Both the position numbers and the translations under genes were made by a program. A DNA stretch of 64,000 nt from Ekhidna sp964289745 (GTDB taxonomy: Bacteria; Bacteroidota; Bacteroidia; Cytophagales; Cyclobacteriaceae): NCBI GenBank assembly GCA_964289745.1, contig CAXYMM010000001.1, positions 1,240,001 to 1,304,000 on the forward strand, in the 5' to 3' direction. The notes under the pieces are model-generated. The model was not told the origin of the DNA. It saw nothing but the letters and a program-made list of their open reading frames with translations, and searched no databases. Positions 8,728 to 18,900 of the stretch are shown here, one piece after another. Every line of letters starts with the position of its first letter. The stretch's first letter is position 1.

Positions 8728-9798
8728 TCATTCTTCCTGAATAGAAAAGCGATACACGGTCTTACTTTCAAAAACATGGTTGGGTTGCAGTACAACCGAA
8801 GGAAAATGAGATTGATTAGGGCTATCCGGAAAGTGCTGAGTCTCCAAACAGATTGCCCCTTTCCTTTGATACTGTTTACCTGACTTTCCAGTAATTGATC
8901 CATCCAAATAATTGGCTGTATAGACTTGCATGCCAGGCTCTGTTGTCAATACAGTCATCTTTCTTTTTGAAACGGGTTCGTAAAGTTCTGCTACCTCTCT
9001 CAGTTTTCCCATTTCTCCATTCAAAACGAAATTGTGATCATACCCATTTCCAATTTGTAGTTGTCTGTCGGGCCTATCTATTTGCTCCCCAACCTGCCTT
9101 GACTGTTGAAAGTCAAAAGGAGTATTAGCCACTGGCAGTATTTCACCAGTTGGTATTGAACCTTTCTTTAACGGTGTGAACTCCGTGGCATTGATGCGTA
9201 AAAAATGATTAAGGATATCTGACTCGCCTTCCCCTTTCAAATTGAAAAAGGAATGGTGTGTGAAGTTGACTATGGTGGCACGGTCGGTAGAGGCATAGTA
9301 GCTTATAGACAATTCATTGTCGTCAGTAAGCTGATAGGTTACTGTAACTGATAAATTGCCAGGATAGCCCTCTTCCATGTGATTAGAAGAGTAGCTCAAC
9401 ACCAGTTTCTGTCCTGTAAATTCATCAACCTTCCAAGCTACCGATTCAAAGCCTTTAACACCGCCATGTAAATGGTTATCACCATTATTAGTCGCCAACT
9501 GATAGTCAACATCGTTGAGGGTAAACAAGCCTTTCGCAATTCTATTAGCAAACCTTCCGCATGTTGCTCCGAAGTAGTTCTTTTCTTTCGTGTATTCTTC
9601 TAGGGAAGCATATCCTAAGACTATATCAGACATGAAGCCATTATGATCGGGCACCCAAAGGCTCATCAGTCTAGCTCCATAATTAGTGAATTGGGCGACT
9701 AGACCATTCGAGTTCTTTAGTGTATAAAGACCAACTGAGTCCTCTCTAGAGAAAGTAGTGATTTTTTTTTTGTTCTTTCCAATATTCTTTGCTTGCAA
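8728..9798 (-). CDS. galM: Aldose 1-epimerase (galactose mutarotase)
   Basis: Interconverts beta- and alpha-galactose, feeding galactokinase with the alpha anomer made available after beta-galactosidase cleavage. 356 residues, normal for the family. FTNYGARLMSLWVPD near 37-51, NGDNHLHGGVKGFESVAW near 101-118 (active-site His), FTHHSFFNL (second His) and ETQHFPDSPNQ near 320 (catalytic Glu) are present. No signal peptide is seen in this frame. The frame has no ATG near its start: TTG at 9798 is the first usable start, just before a run of ten A residues. A different frame offers an ATG at 9899, seven bases past the upstream sulfatase stop (see findings). It is last in the long minus-strand array. 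Confidence 0.88.
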   Translation of the reverse strand: MQAKNIGKNKKKITTFSREDSVGLYTLKNSNGLVAQFTNYGARLMSLWVPDHNGFMSDIVLGYASLEEYTKEKNYFGATCGRFANRIAKGLFTLNDVDYQLATNNGDNHLHGGVKGFESVAWKVDEFTGQKLVLSYSSNHMEEGYPGNLSVTVTYQLTDDNELSISYYASTDRATIVNFTHHSFFNLKGEGESDILNHFLRINATEFTPLKKGSIPTGEILPVANTPFDFQQSRQVGEQIDRPDRQLQIGNGYDHNFVLNGEMGKLREVAELYEPVSKRKMTVLTTEPGMQVYTANYLDGSITGKSGKQYQRKGAICLETQHFPDSPNQSHFPSVVLQPNHVFESKTVYRFSIQEE

Positions 9799-9905
9799 AG
9801 GCCTTTTTGTACAAATAGATTAATAAGAATGAAGCATACGTATACAGGGTATTTACAAAATAACAGACCAAGACTAAATCTGTGAAAATGACTTCTCATG
9901 ATTCA

Positions 9906-11369
9906 TCACCACTTCGAATAAGGATGCTTCATTTTGCTTGTTGGTTCGCGATAAACCCAAGGCTTAAATCCTTCTAGGTGCGCCTCCCACTCCTTTAAGG
10001 TTCTAGTTGGGTAGTCTGCAGGCCAGCCTCCACTTCTAAATTCTTCAGTAACTCCTTCATCATTTACAGATTGGCGCCAGGCATTGAGTCTCGCCAGATA
10101 ATCGTTTTTGATCTCCTGAAATTCGGGATCGTCTGCCAGGTTATTCAACTCATAAGGGTCATTGATCATATCATACAATTCAAATTCAGGTTTGACGGCA
10201 GCCATGAATCTTGACTGAGCCTGGTTCAATTCTCCTTTCAGATACAATACGTTCATTTCTGCTAAAGTCGGATATGACCTTTCTTTATACCTGTTTAATT
10301 GTAAGTAGGGACGTTCGGGCATTAGGTTGTGAATGAGTTTGAATTCTTTTGATCGGATCGCACGAGATGCATCGTGCGTACTATCCATTTTGTCACGAGA
10401 TGCAAATATAAACTCTCTACTTTGTGTGGAGCCATCAAACAAGTTTCGGCCATGTAAGGGCACCTCCGGTACAACTCCCGCAATGTCCAATATTGTTTTG
10501 CTGATATCGAGTGTAGAAGCCAGATCTTCGATAACACTGGATTTTTCAATCTTGCCGGGCCAACGAATAATGATGGGCACCTGTATGCCTCCATCATATA
10601 GAAACTGCTTGCCTCTGGGCATGCATCGACCATTATCCCCGATGAGAAAAACAATGGTGTTGTCTGCCAATCCTTCTTCCTCTAAACGCTGCAGCAGCTC
10701 TCCTACCTGACGATCAACGATCTGCATAGCTTCCAGACCGTTCGCCCAGTCTCGCTTTACCAAGTCCGTTTGCGGGTAATATGGAGGTACTAACACATCA
10801 TCCGTTGAGATAGGTGCAATAGAATCTCTACGCCATTTGCGATGGGTCCATTCAAAGGTAGCTTGCGCAAAAAAAGGCTGACCTTCTTCTCTGTTTTTCC
10901 AGTCTCTGCTATCGAATAGGTATTCATCGTGCAAAAAGTTCAGATCAGTCTTTTTACTTTTCATCAGTGCCGTGTGGTAACCCGCTCCTTTCAAGTGCTC
11001 CGTAATTGGCTTTATTCCCTCCGGTAATACTTGTTTGGGTAAACCAAACTTTGCGGCGGTTCTATGCTGTGCTGCGCCAATTAACTGTTGATGAAAGCCT
11101 GTCATCATTGCCGACCTGCTGGGAGAACATACAGGAGCTGTACAAAAGCTATTGGTATATCTTGCACCTTCAGCAGCCAATTGATCAATATTGGGCGTGT
11201 TTATGCCAGGCTCTCCATAGCAGGATAGCTGGTAGCCCCAGTCTTCCAGCATGATCCAAAGAATGTTGGGTTTTCGCTGTTCTTCCTGATTAGCACTCTT
11301 TTCTGAGGTACTACAACTACCTAATAAAATGATAAGAAATAAGAGGAGATACTTTACTTTTTCTTCCAT
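9906..11369 (-). CDS. Sulfatase, lipoprotein (family S1)
   Basis: Formylglycine-dependent sulfate ester hydrolase of 487 residues. The lipoprotein signal ends LLGSC (Cys19). The modification motif is CSPSR with catalytic Cys81, followed by SAMMTG. The first metal ligands read LEDWG (residues 41-45) rather than the common ADDLG, so one Asp is Glu. GDNGRCMPRGKQ carries the second metal-site Asp-Asn. Its start overlaps the stop of the upstream sulfatase by 16 bp, so it belongs to the same operon. Family subgroup and the sulfate position removed cannot be told by eye. Confidence 0.92.
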   Translation of the reverse strand: MEEKVKYLLLFLIILLGSCSTSEKSANQEEQRKPNILWIMLEDWGYQLSCYGEPGINTPNIDQLAAEGARYTNSFCTAPVCSPSRSAMMTGFHQQLIGAAQHRTAAKFGLPKQVLPEGIKPITEHLKGAGYHTALMKSKKTDLNFLHDEYLFDSRDWKNREEGQPFFAQATFEWTHRKWRRDSIAPISTDDVLVPPYYPQTDLVKRDWANGLEAMQIVDRQVGELLQRLEEEGLADNTIVFLIGDNGRCMPRGKQFLYDGGIQVPIIIRWPGKIEKSSVIEDLASTLDISKTILDIAGVVPEVPLHGRNLFDGSTQSREFIFASRDKMDSTHDASRAIRSKEFKLIHNLMPERPYLQLNRYKERSYPTLAEMNVLYLKGELNQAQSRFMAAVKPEFELYDMINDPYELNNLADDPEFQEIKNDYLARLNAWRQSVNDEGVTEEFRSGGWPADYPTRTLKEWEAHLEGFKPWVYREPTSKMKHPYSKW

Positions 11370-12787
11370 GGATCTGGTCTTCTGGTTAGTGGAAACTGGT
11401 CATGATCGGTTCGCGCATTTGCCAGCAATGATTTTAGATTTTCTAGTTTCCGAGGAAACTGTGTAGAAAAGTCTGTTTGCTCTGAAGGATCTTGCTGCAA
11501 GTTGTACAGTTCGTAAGCCGAGTGCTCTACACGATAGACCAACTTCCAGTCATCCTTCAATAGAGCCTGTAAGGGACCTTCTCGCTCATTGAACTCCCAG
11601 TACAAATAGTCGTGAACACGCTGATCACCCTTCCCTAAAAGTGTAGGTAATAAAGAAACGCCATCGGTCTCCTCTTGCAGTGGCACACCTGCTAAGTCAC
11701 CAAGCGTTGCTTTCAAATCCCAAAATGCTGCTAAGTGGCTGGTGGACTGACCACCATCTATCCTTGATGGCCAATGAGCTACAAAAGGAACATGAGTTCC
11801 CCCATCGTATAAATCCCGCTTCCTACCTCTGAATGGTCCATTACTATCAAAAAACTCATCTTTCGTTCGATCATATTCATGTCCATTGTCACTGGTAAAG
11901 ATGATCAGTGTGTTTTCATATTGTCCATTGGCTTTGAGCTGATCGATCAGGCGACCCATGTCAGCATCCATCTTACTCACCATGGAAGCATAGGTCACAT
12001 GACCGTTTTCATCGTGATGGTAATGACCTGCTTTCATTTTTCTCAGAGGCCAATCTAACGAGTCATATTGCTCCTTGAACTGATCAGGTATCGTCAATTC
12101 GAAATGGGGTGTGGTATAGGCGAGATAAAGAAAGAAAGGATCGTCTTCCTCTTGATCAATAAACTCTAACGCCTTTTGGGTGAAGAGTTCCTGCACATGA
12201 TCTCCCCGCTTTTCTTCGGTATTGTTTTGAGAAAGCAATATCAACGAGTCATTTTCCCAGATCTTTTCCGGATAATAATGATGTGCCGGTAAGTGCTTAT
12301 TGAACCCGTAAAAGTAGTCGAACCCTTGTCTGTTGGGAATGGTCTCACCAAGATTCTCCGCCAGTCCCCATTTACCTACCACCCCGGTACGATAGCCTGC
12401 TTTCTTAAGGACTTCAGCGATGGTATTGTGTTTGGGGTCAAAGTCGACTGCATTCCCACTTAGCGACCATTTGGGATTTCCTCGAACCTCCCCGTTTCCT
12501 GTGTGCAACCCGGTAAGCAAGCTAGCCCTGCTTGGTCCGCAAACGGTACTGCCGGCATACATCCGGTTGAAGATCATCCCTCCCTCAGCCAACATGTCTA
12601 TTGTTGGGGTTTTGATCTTCTCTTGTCCATTGTAACCCACATCTCCCCAACCTAAATCATCTGCCATGATTAGAATGATATTGGGTTTGGACGTATCGTT
12701 GGTTTGCGTAATCTCCTGGTTTTTGAGTTTTGAGCAACTCAAGGACAACACCGACAGCAGTATGATGTAGTGGGTTCTACGCATCAT
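11354..12787 (-). CDS. Arylsulfatase-type sulfatase, lipoprotein (family S1)
   Basis: 477 residues with a lipoprotein signal (SLSC, Cys18). Metal-binding ADDLGWGDVGYNG is at residues 42-54. The formylglycine motif is CGPSR with Cys83, followed by ASLLTG. VGKWGLAEN supplies the conserved Lys region, and TSDNGHEYD the second metal site. The stop overlaps the next sulfatase by 16 bp and the start overlaps the preceding sulfatase stop by 4 bp. This indicates a tightly coupled three-sulfatase unit. Likely periplasmic or membrane-anchored; substrate presumed to be a sulfated galactan oligosaccharide. Confidence 0.92.
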   Translation of the reverse strand: MMRRTHYIILLSVLSLSCSKLKNQEITQTNDTSKPNIILIMADDLGWGDVGYNGQEKIKTPTIDMLAEGGMIFNRMYAGSTVCGPSRASLLTGLHTGNGEVRGNPKWSLSGNAVDFDPKHNTIAEVLKKAGYRTGVVGKWGLAENLGETIPNRQGFDYFYGFNKHLPAHHYYPEKIWENDSLILLSQNNTEEKRGDHVQELFTQKALEFIDQEEDDPFFLYLAYTTPHFELTIPDQFKEQYDSLDWPLRKMKAGHYHHDENGHVTYASMVSKMDADMGRLIDQLKANGQYENTLIIFTSDNGHEYDRTKDEFFDSNGPFRGRKRDLYDGGTHVPFVAHWPSRIDGGQSTSHLAAFWDLKATLGDLAGVPLQEETDGVSLLPTLLGKGDQRVHDYLYWEFNEREGPLQALLKDDWKLVYRVEHSAYELYNLQQDPSEQTDFSTQFPRKLENLKSLLANARTDHDQFPLTRRPDPWKKK

Positions 12788-14196
12788 TCACTTTGTTTTA
12801 TTGGTTGAAATAAAAGATACTTACTATCGTAGAGATCCAGCTGTCTCTTCTTCCACATAGGCGCTTCCAATACAGTTGAATAAGGTAACTGTACATCCCA
12901 AGCCCCCAAAGATTTTAGCAGTTCTTGTGTTTTAGCCGGATTGTCCAAAGAGACATCTTTTAGTTCTGAGGTGTCGCTGGATAAATGATACAACATGGGC
13001 ATTCGATCAGGTACACTGATCAGCTTCCATTCTCCACGTCGTATAGCTCTACTGATGGTAAACTTCCATTTGAGATCATGATGTGGAATAGCTTTTTTCC
13101 TGGCGGTGATAAATGGCAACAAATTGACACCTGTGAACTCACTTGCATTGGTAATACCTCCTGCCAATTCAAAAAAAGTAGCTGCAATATCGAGTGAAGA
13201 AACAGGTTCATTATAGACCATTCCTGCATCAAGGCCTGCCGGCCAGTGCATGATATAAGGCACATGAATACCACCTTCAAGCAATATTCCTTTTTGTCCT
13301 CGATAGGGTGCATTTATCGAAGCATTCGTATCAACCGGGTCTCCATTGTCACTCAAAAAAACAACCAATGTATTTTCCCTTAGACCTTGTCTTTCCAGCT
13401 CATTCATGATACGTCCCACGTTGACATCTAATCGATTTATCATCGCAGCGTAGGTTCTACGCTTTTCGTTTTTGATGTGAGCATAAAGCTTCAAGTCTTC
13501 TTCAGTGGCTTGCATTGGTGTGTGAGGAGCGTTGAATGAGGCAAAAAGAAAGAAAGACTGACCCTTGTGTCTGTCAATAAATCTTACACATTCATCTCCT
13601 TTATCATCCGTGAGATACCCGATTTTTTGAGGAGTTTTGTAGTTGCTCTCCAAAGGTGCTAAGTATCCATTGCCATCTGTTTCAGATCGAAAGTAATCGT
13701 GCCCTCCAGCTGTGTATCCCCAGAACTCATCAAACCCTCGCTTTGTAGGATGAAATTGAGGTTGATAGCCTAAGTGCCACTTACCAATCAATCCTGTAGT
13801 ATACCCCAGTTTCTTTAGTCGCTCAGCAATCGTAGGCTGATCTAGCGCTAATCCTTCATAGTTTGGATCGACACCTTTCACCGTTTTTTGTGGCAGGTTA
13901 TTATCGTACCCAAACTCGACCTGATTTTTGCCTGTAAGTATTCCAGTCCTTGAGGGACTACAGACCGGCGATGAAACGTACCCTTGCGTGAAGTTTACGC
14001 CGTTTGCTGCTAAGGCATCTATGTTGGGAGTTTTGATTTGGAGACTGCCATTCATACTCAAGTCTGCAAATCCCAAGTCATCAGCCAGAATGATGATGAA
14101 GTTGGGTTGGTTGCTATTGATTTGCTGAGAATACCCTACCAGCTGAGTCAGCAGTATTACCACCAAAAAGGCACTCGATAGTAATCGTTTTTTCAT
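12784..14196 (-). CDS. Arylsulfatase-type sulfatase, secreted (family S1)
   Basis: 470 residues from the ATG at 14196, chosen because MKKRLLSSAFLVVILLTQLV is a clean signal peptide; an in-frame start at 14340 would add 48 residues with no signal character. No lipobox Cys is seen, so it is probably soluble periplasmic or secreted. ADDLGFADLSMNG lies at 38-50, the formylglycine motif CSPSR at Cys79, GKWHLGY near 135, and LSDNGDPVD gives the second metal site. It is 127 bp after the orphan SusD and overlaps the next sulfatase by 4 bp. Confidence 0.92.
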   Translation of the reverse strand: MKKRLLSSAFLVVILLTQLVGYSQQINSNQPNFIIILADDLGFADLSMNGSLQIKTPNIDALAANGVNFTQGYVSSPVCSPSRTGILTGKNQVEFGYDNNLPQKTVKGVDPNYEGLALDQPTIAERLKKLGYTTGLIGKWHLGYQPQFHPTKRGFDEFWGYTAGGHDYFRSETDGNGYLAPLESNYKTPQKIGYLTDDKGDECVRFIDRHKGQSFFLFASFNAPHTPMQATEEDLKLYAHIKNEKRRTYAAMINRLDVNVGRIMNELERQGLRENTLVVFLSDNGDPVDTNASINAPYRGQKGILLEGGIHVPYIMHWPAGLDAGMVYNEPVSSLDIAATFFELAGGITNASEFTGVNLLPFITARKKAIPHHDLKWKFTISRAIRRGEWKLISVPDRMPMLYHLSSDTSELKDVSLDNPAKTQELLKSLGAWDVQLPYSTVLEAPMWKKRQLDLYDSKYLLFQPIKQSE

Positions 14197-14323
14197 ATTC
14201 CTAATGTGGGAGCTAACTATAAGATCTGAGAAGGAAATGCATATACCATTTAGTTGAGACCCACCATGGACACTTGGCGGCAGTCTAGGTTGTTCGTTTT
14301 CTGGTTCTTTCTCCATTGATTCT

Positions 14324-15886
14324 TTACTGAATAGGTTCAAGCAGTAATTCAGGACTGTTTTCTGTTAGCCATTGAGAGAATGCATACTGATAAACATTCT
14401 TGTCGTTTGGATCGCCTACCAGAGGAAGCCACTTAGAGTCTCTATCGGCCAGCGCCTCGGCCAACGTTTCTGTTCGGATCAGGTCAAACCACCGCTTCAT
14501 TTCTCCCACGAACTCCCAGCCCCGCTCATCTAGCACATCCTGTCGGGTAAAGTTGAGCAAATCTTCTTTGTCTGGCGTGTTGATGTCCACTCCCTTACCT
14601 CGCCTCCTGATTTGGTTGAGGTACTCCAGTGCCACCGCGGCATCTCCGCCTCCACTCATGGGATGAGCTTCTGCATAGATTAGCAGTATTTCTGCATAGC
14701 GTATCATGAGATAGTCCAACTCTGACAAGGAAGTCGAACCTAACTGAGACTCCACCGTGGCATTTTTATCTACTCCTCCATCATAAAAATTGCTTAAGAA
14801 GGGGTGTCGCCAGCCGAATTCTTGCCAGGGTTGTATGGTGCCATCTTCATAGCGAAGCTCAGTCAGAAATGTATGGTCTTTTCTAGCACCTTCAGGAAAC
14901 TTATGAAAAAAAGCCAGCTCGATCAAGACATCCTGGAAACCACCCAACTCAGCTGGTTTAGTAGTTTGTGAAGCAAACGGGGAAAAACGGCCATTGTCCC
15001 GGCATATCCCTTCATCACAAAAGTGTAGCTGCCTTATATACTCCGTGTTGGTTTCTTCGTTTTCGATCTGAAACATGGGTGCAAAGGCTGGCTCTAAGCT
15101 AAATAGGCCACTATTGATCACCTCTTGAGCATCTCGCATGGCGAGGGCATATTTATCGGTCTGCTTCATCGGCCATCCGGCCATAGTAAGGTATACATGT
15201 GCCCGTAAGGCCTTTGCCGTCCATACGGTAGGCTTTGAGCGATCATATCGATCTGCAGGGAGATGCAACATAGCCGTATCCAAGTCTGCAAGGATTTGAT
15301 CATATATCAGTGATTCTGATGACCGTCGAGGCAGATCCCTGAACCAACTAGAATCAGTTGCCGTCAGAATGGGGACGGGTCCATAAATTCGGACAGCTCG
15401 GAAATACGCCCATCCCCTTAAGAAATGTGCATCTGCCTCTAGAGAATTTGCACGCTCATTTTGTATCGAATCTTGAAGAAGCACAGAACTTCTGGTAAAA
15501 GCTTGACTAGCTTTTACTATCGCATTGGCGTAGGGTAGCCAAAATACATGATCAGAAATGCTTCTTTGCTGATTCAAGTGATCAGGGTCTCTAAAGGTAG
15601 ATTTAGAACCCCTCGGTTGTGTGGTAAGATCATCCGCTCCTAAAAAGACGGCCCTTGCCCTCGCACTTCCCATTCCACTATTCCAGGGATTCTCATATAG
15701 TTGCTGATAGGTAGCTTCTACCGCTGTTTGCAGCTCATCCATTGTGGTGAAAATCCCAGTGGCCAACATGGGAGTTGGATTCGCATCCTTATCTGTATTG
15801 CAACCTACAACAACTGTCAATACAATAGCAAAAATAAGATTATTACGTGTGTGTTTTTCATTTTGAAGTAAAAAATAGTGATCCAT
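14324..15886 (-). CDS. SusD/RagB-like surface glycan-binding lipoprotein (orphan, no adjacent SusC)
   Basis: Outer-membrane lipoprotein that binds glycan together with a SusC porin. The ATG at 15886 gives 520 residues; the frame also has a TTG at 15901. The signal region ends VVVGC. TPR-like SusD features are present: an ADAHFLRGWAYFRAVRIYG helix, TKPAELGGFQD, and a C-terminal DERGWEFVGEMKRWFDLIR. It is closely similar to the SusD at 26.9-28.4 kb over most of its length (shared TELRY, YDGGVDKNA, RRR, DERGWEFVGEMKRWFDL), but its last 20 residues differ and lack the usual NPxLxQNP ending. It lies directly after the beta-galactosidase with no SusC beside it, so it may share the SusC at 28.4-31.5 kb. 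Confidence 0.88.
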   Translation of the reverse strand: MDHYFLLQNEKHTRNNLIFAIVLTVVVGCNTDKDANPTPMLATGIFTTMDELQTAVEATYQQLYENPWNSGMGSARARAVFLGADDLTTQPRGSKSTFRDPDHLNQQRSISDHVFWLPYANAIVKASQAFTRSSVLLQDSIQNERANSLEADAHFLRGWAYFRAVRIYGPVPILTATDSSWFRDLPRRSSESLIYDQILADLDTAMLHLPADRYDRSKPTVWTAKALRAHVYLTMAGWPMKQTDKYALAMRDAQEVINSGLFSLEPAFAPMFQIENEETNTEYIRQLHFCDEGICRDNGRFSPFASQTTKPAELGGFQDVLIELAFFHKFPEGARKDHTFLTELRYEDGTIQPWQEFGWRHPFLSNFYDGGVDKNATVESQLGSTSLSELDYLMIRYAEILLIYAEAHPMSGGGDAAVALEYLNQIRRRGKGVDINTPDKEDLLNFTRQDVLDERGWEFVGEMKRWFDLIRTETLAEALADRDSKWLPLVGDPNDKNVYQYAFSQWLTENSPELLLEPIQ

Positions 15887-15901
15887 TCTCAACTCCCTCA
15901 A

Positions 15902-18900
15902 TTAATTTCCGCTATTCACCGGACTGATGCTAAACCCAAATTCGCATTGGCTTGCGTCAATCTTATACTCGTCATTCGCCAGTCCATTCTTACTCCAACT
16001 ATCATCTCCTCCTACTCCCGTCTGTTTGTAGTCAACATGTATCCAAACTTTGTCTCTAGGCTGTATATCTATGGAATGCCGCTGTGCTTTTAAGCTACCC
16101 GGATCAAAGTCTTCCATGGGGTTGCGAAGAACTGAAAAGCCAATGGTCTCTTTGGCGTTAATCTGAATACCTTCCCCCTTGCTATTGATGAGCTTGAGGT
16201 CTCGGACATCTGTGCGGTAGCCATTTTCCTGTGGGCGGATGTAGTGGACATAAAAGTCTGAAACATTGGCTTCATACCTTCCTATGTGCGCCGCTGTATT
16301 TCGATCCACATAATTCTCAAATGGTCCTCTGCCATAATAGGCTACCCTTTCATAGTCTGAGGCAATAGCCATTCGCATTCCGTATCGAGGCATGTATTTA
16401 AGGGTTTCTGCATCCCCTGGAGTCAACTTGGTATCCACATGGAGGGTACCGTCCGCTTTAATGGTGTAAACCACTGTATTCCTTGATTTAAGGATAGGAT
16501 GATCAAACTCATATACCAGCTGAAATTCGTTCTTACCTAAAACGCCCTCCGATGTCTTTACACCACTCTTTGTGCGAATCATAGAGGTCAATGAGTAGAC
16601 CTGGGCTGCCTTTCGAAACTCGAAATACACTGAATCTTTAGGACTCTTATGAACTTTCCAGGCCCCAAAATCATTGTCAATCGGTGCTCTCCAGAAATTC
16701 ATCTCTAGCGGCTCCAGCAGCATTTCTTCATCACCCCAAACGATGGATTTCAGGCCGTAACCCTGCTGATCAAAAGTGTAGCTAAAGCCATCTCCTGTTA
16801 CTGCATAACTGCCTGCTTTCTTATCATATTTCACCTTGACTGTTCCAGCCAAAATCTCACCACCAATAGGGGCTACCTTCTGCAACAAAAACTGATCGGA
16901 AGCAATGGTGTGTCCGGCTTGTAATAAAGGCGTTGCAGATATTAGTTTGGCATAGAAATTCACGTAGTATTCACAGGCAGTGTTCAGTTTCTGATCCCAA
17001 GACAATTCCATTTTAGCGACTGTCTGTGGAGCAATAGGCGGCAATGAAATGGTCTGTTCTTCCACTACATTACCGTCTTGCAACAGATGGGCTACTATCT
17101 CGACTCCCTCAGTGGAGTTGAAGAAATTTTCGTTAAAAACCGTATAATTTTCACTATCAACCTGCTCAAATAGAATGGACTGATATACTTTCTTGATCTC
17201 CCAAACTGCAGGATGCGGTCCTCTGTCCGAAGCGATGATGCCATTGGCGCAGAAGTTATTGTCGTTGTAAACGCCTTCAGGCTCAAAATCACCACCATAG
17301 CCATAGTACACTTCCCCACTTTCTGTTTTCATTTCAAGTCCCTGATCCATCCAATCCCAGATAAAGCCACCTTGTGCTTGTGGAGTAGACCTGACCCATT
17401 CCCAATTATCTGCAAAGTTGCCATTGCTGTTTCCCATGGCATGACTGTACTCACACCAGATAAATGGACGCTTTTCGGCATCCGGTTTTTGGGCATCCAA
17501 AGCCAGGTGCATTTTTTCTATCATCGGTATCTGCTGATACATCCAGCCAATGACGTCTGTGTTTCGAGGCTTATAATCACCCTTACCTGGTCTTCCTGAG
17601 CGCTCGTAATGTACGGGTCTGGAGGAATCATATCCTTTCGCCCATTCATATGGTTTCAGGAAATTAATTCCATTGCCAGCTTCATTTCCCATGGACCAAA
17701 GGATAATGGACGGATGGTTGATGTCCCTACGGACCATTCGCTGAATACGATCCATGTGTTGAAGCTCAAACATTGGCTTTTGTGCGAGCGTCTCTCCCGC
17801 TTTATAACCATAGCCATGGGATTCAATATTTGCTTCATCTATAACGTAGATTCCATATTTGTCACACAGGTCATACCATGCGGGATCATTTGGATAATGC
17901 GCGGTTCTTACAGCATTGATATTGTACTTCTTGAAGTCCTTGATATCGGCTATCATGCTTTCTCGTGTCACGACATGGCCGTTGACAGGATCATGTTCAT
18001 GACGATTAACTCCTTTAAAAAGAACAGGCTGCCCATTGACCAGTAGCTGACCTTTTTTGATCTCAACGGAACGAAATCCAATCTTCAACTTCGTTGCATC
18101 CCATTGCCTTCCTTGTCCATCTTTCAGCACCACTTTCAATTCATACCTTTTTGGCTTTTCAGCAGACCAGCTCTCAACCCCCAAATCAGGTGCTTTCAGC
18201 TTTATAGTCACGTCTCGCCCCTTCGCTTTAAAGTTTCCTGAAAGCCGGGTGATGGATGCTGTTCCATCCAATAATTCAGCCTCAACTTTTAGTCCTTTAG
18301 GTATTTGCTTTAGCAGGTTGCGTACATCAAGTTTGATGGCTAGTTGGCCTTTCTCATAGGTCTCGAGATCCAGCCCGGCTTGGACTTCTACGTTTTGAAG
18401 ACTTACTTTTTCTACGGCAACTAGCGTTACATCGCGCTCGATACCACTCACTCTCCAGAAATCCTGATCTTCTAAATAAGACCCATCACACCAGCGATAG
18501 ACCTCAACAGCTATGTCATTATCACCGACCTGCACATAGCTGGTGATATCAAATTCAGCAGGAGTCTTAGATCCCTGACTGTATCCAACTTTCTCACCAT
18601 TGACCCAGAGATAAAAAGCGGAATTTACTCCTCCGAAATGAACAAAAACTTGTTTCCCCGACCATGAGACAGGTACGTCAAAGGTTCTTTTGTAGCTTCC
18701 TACAGGATTATTATCATGGGGAATGTATGGGGCATTTTTTGGAAATGGATAAGGGATATTCGTATAGATAGGATAGCCATACCCACGCATTTGCCAATCG
18801 GAAGGCACATCAATATTATCCCATTCAGAAACGTCGTATTTCTTGCTATAAAAGTCTACTGGACGATCTGCTGGCCTAGCTGCCCAGTTGAATTTCCAGG

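Noticed and set aside
8700..8903. Small open stretches overlapping galM, and similar ones opposite lacZ, susC and secA
   Set aside because: They lie in other frames of well-supported genes and show no independent coding features.
14197..14340. N-terminal 48-residue extension of the third sulfatase
   Set aside because: The extension lacks signal features, while the ATG at 14196 is followed by a textbook signal peptide.
14324..14400. Frameshift at the end of the orphan SusD to explain its odd C-terminus
   Set aside because: Other frames near the end give no NPxLxQNP-like ending, so the divergent tail appears genuine.
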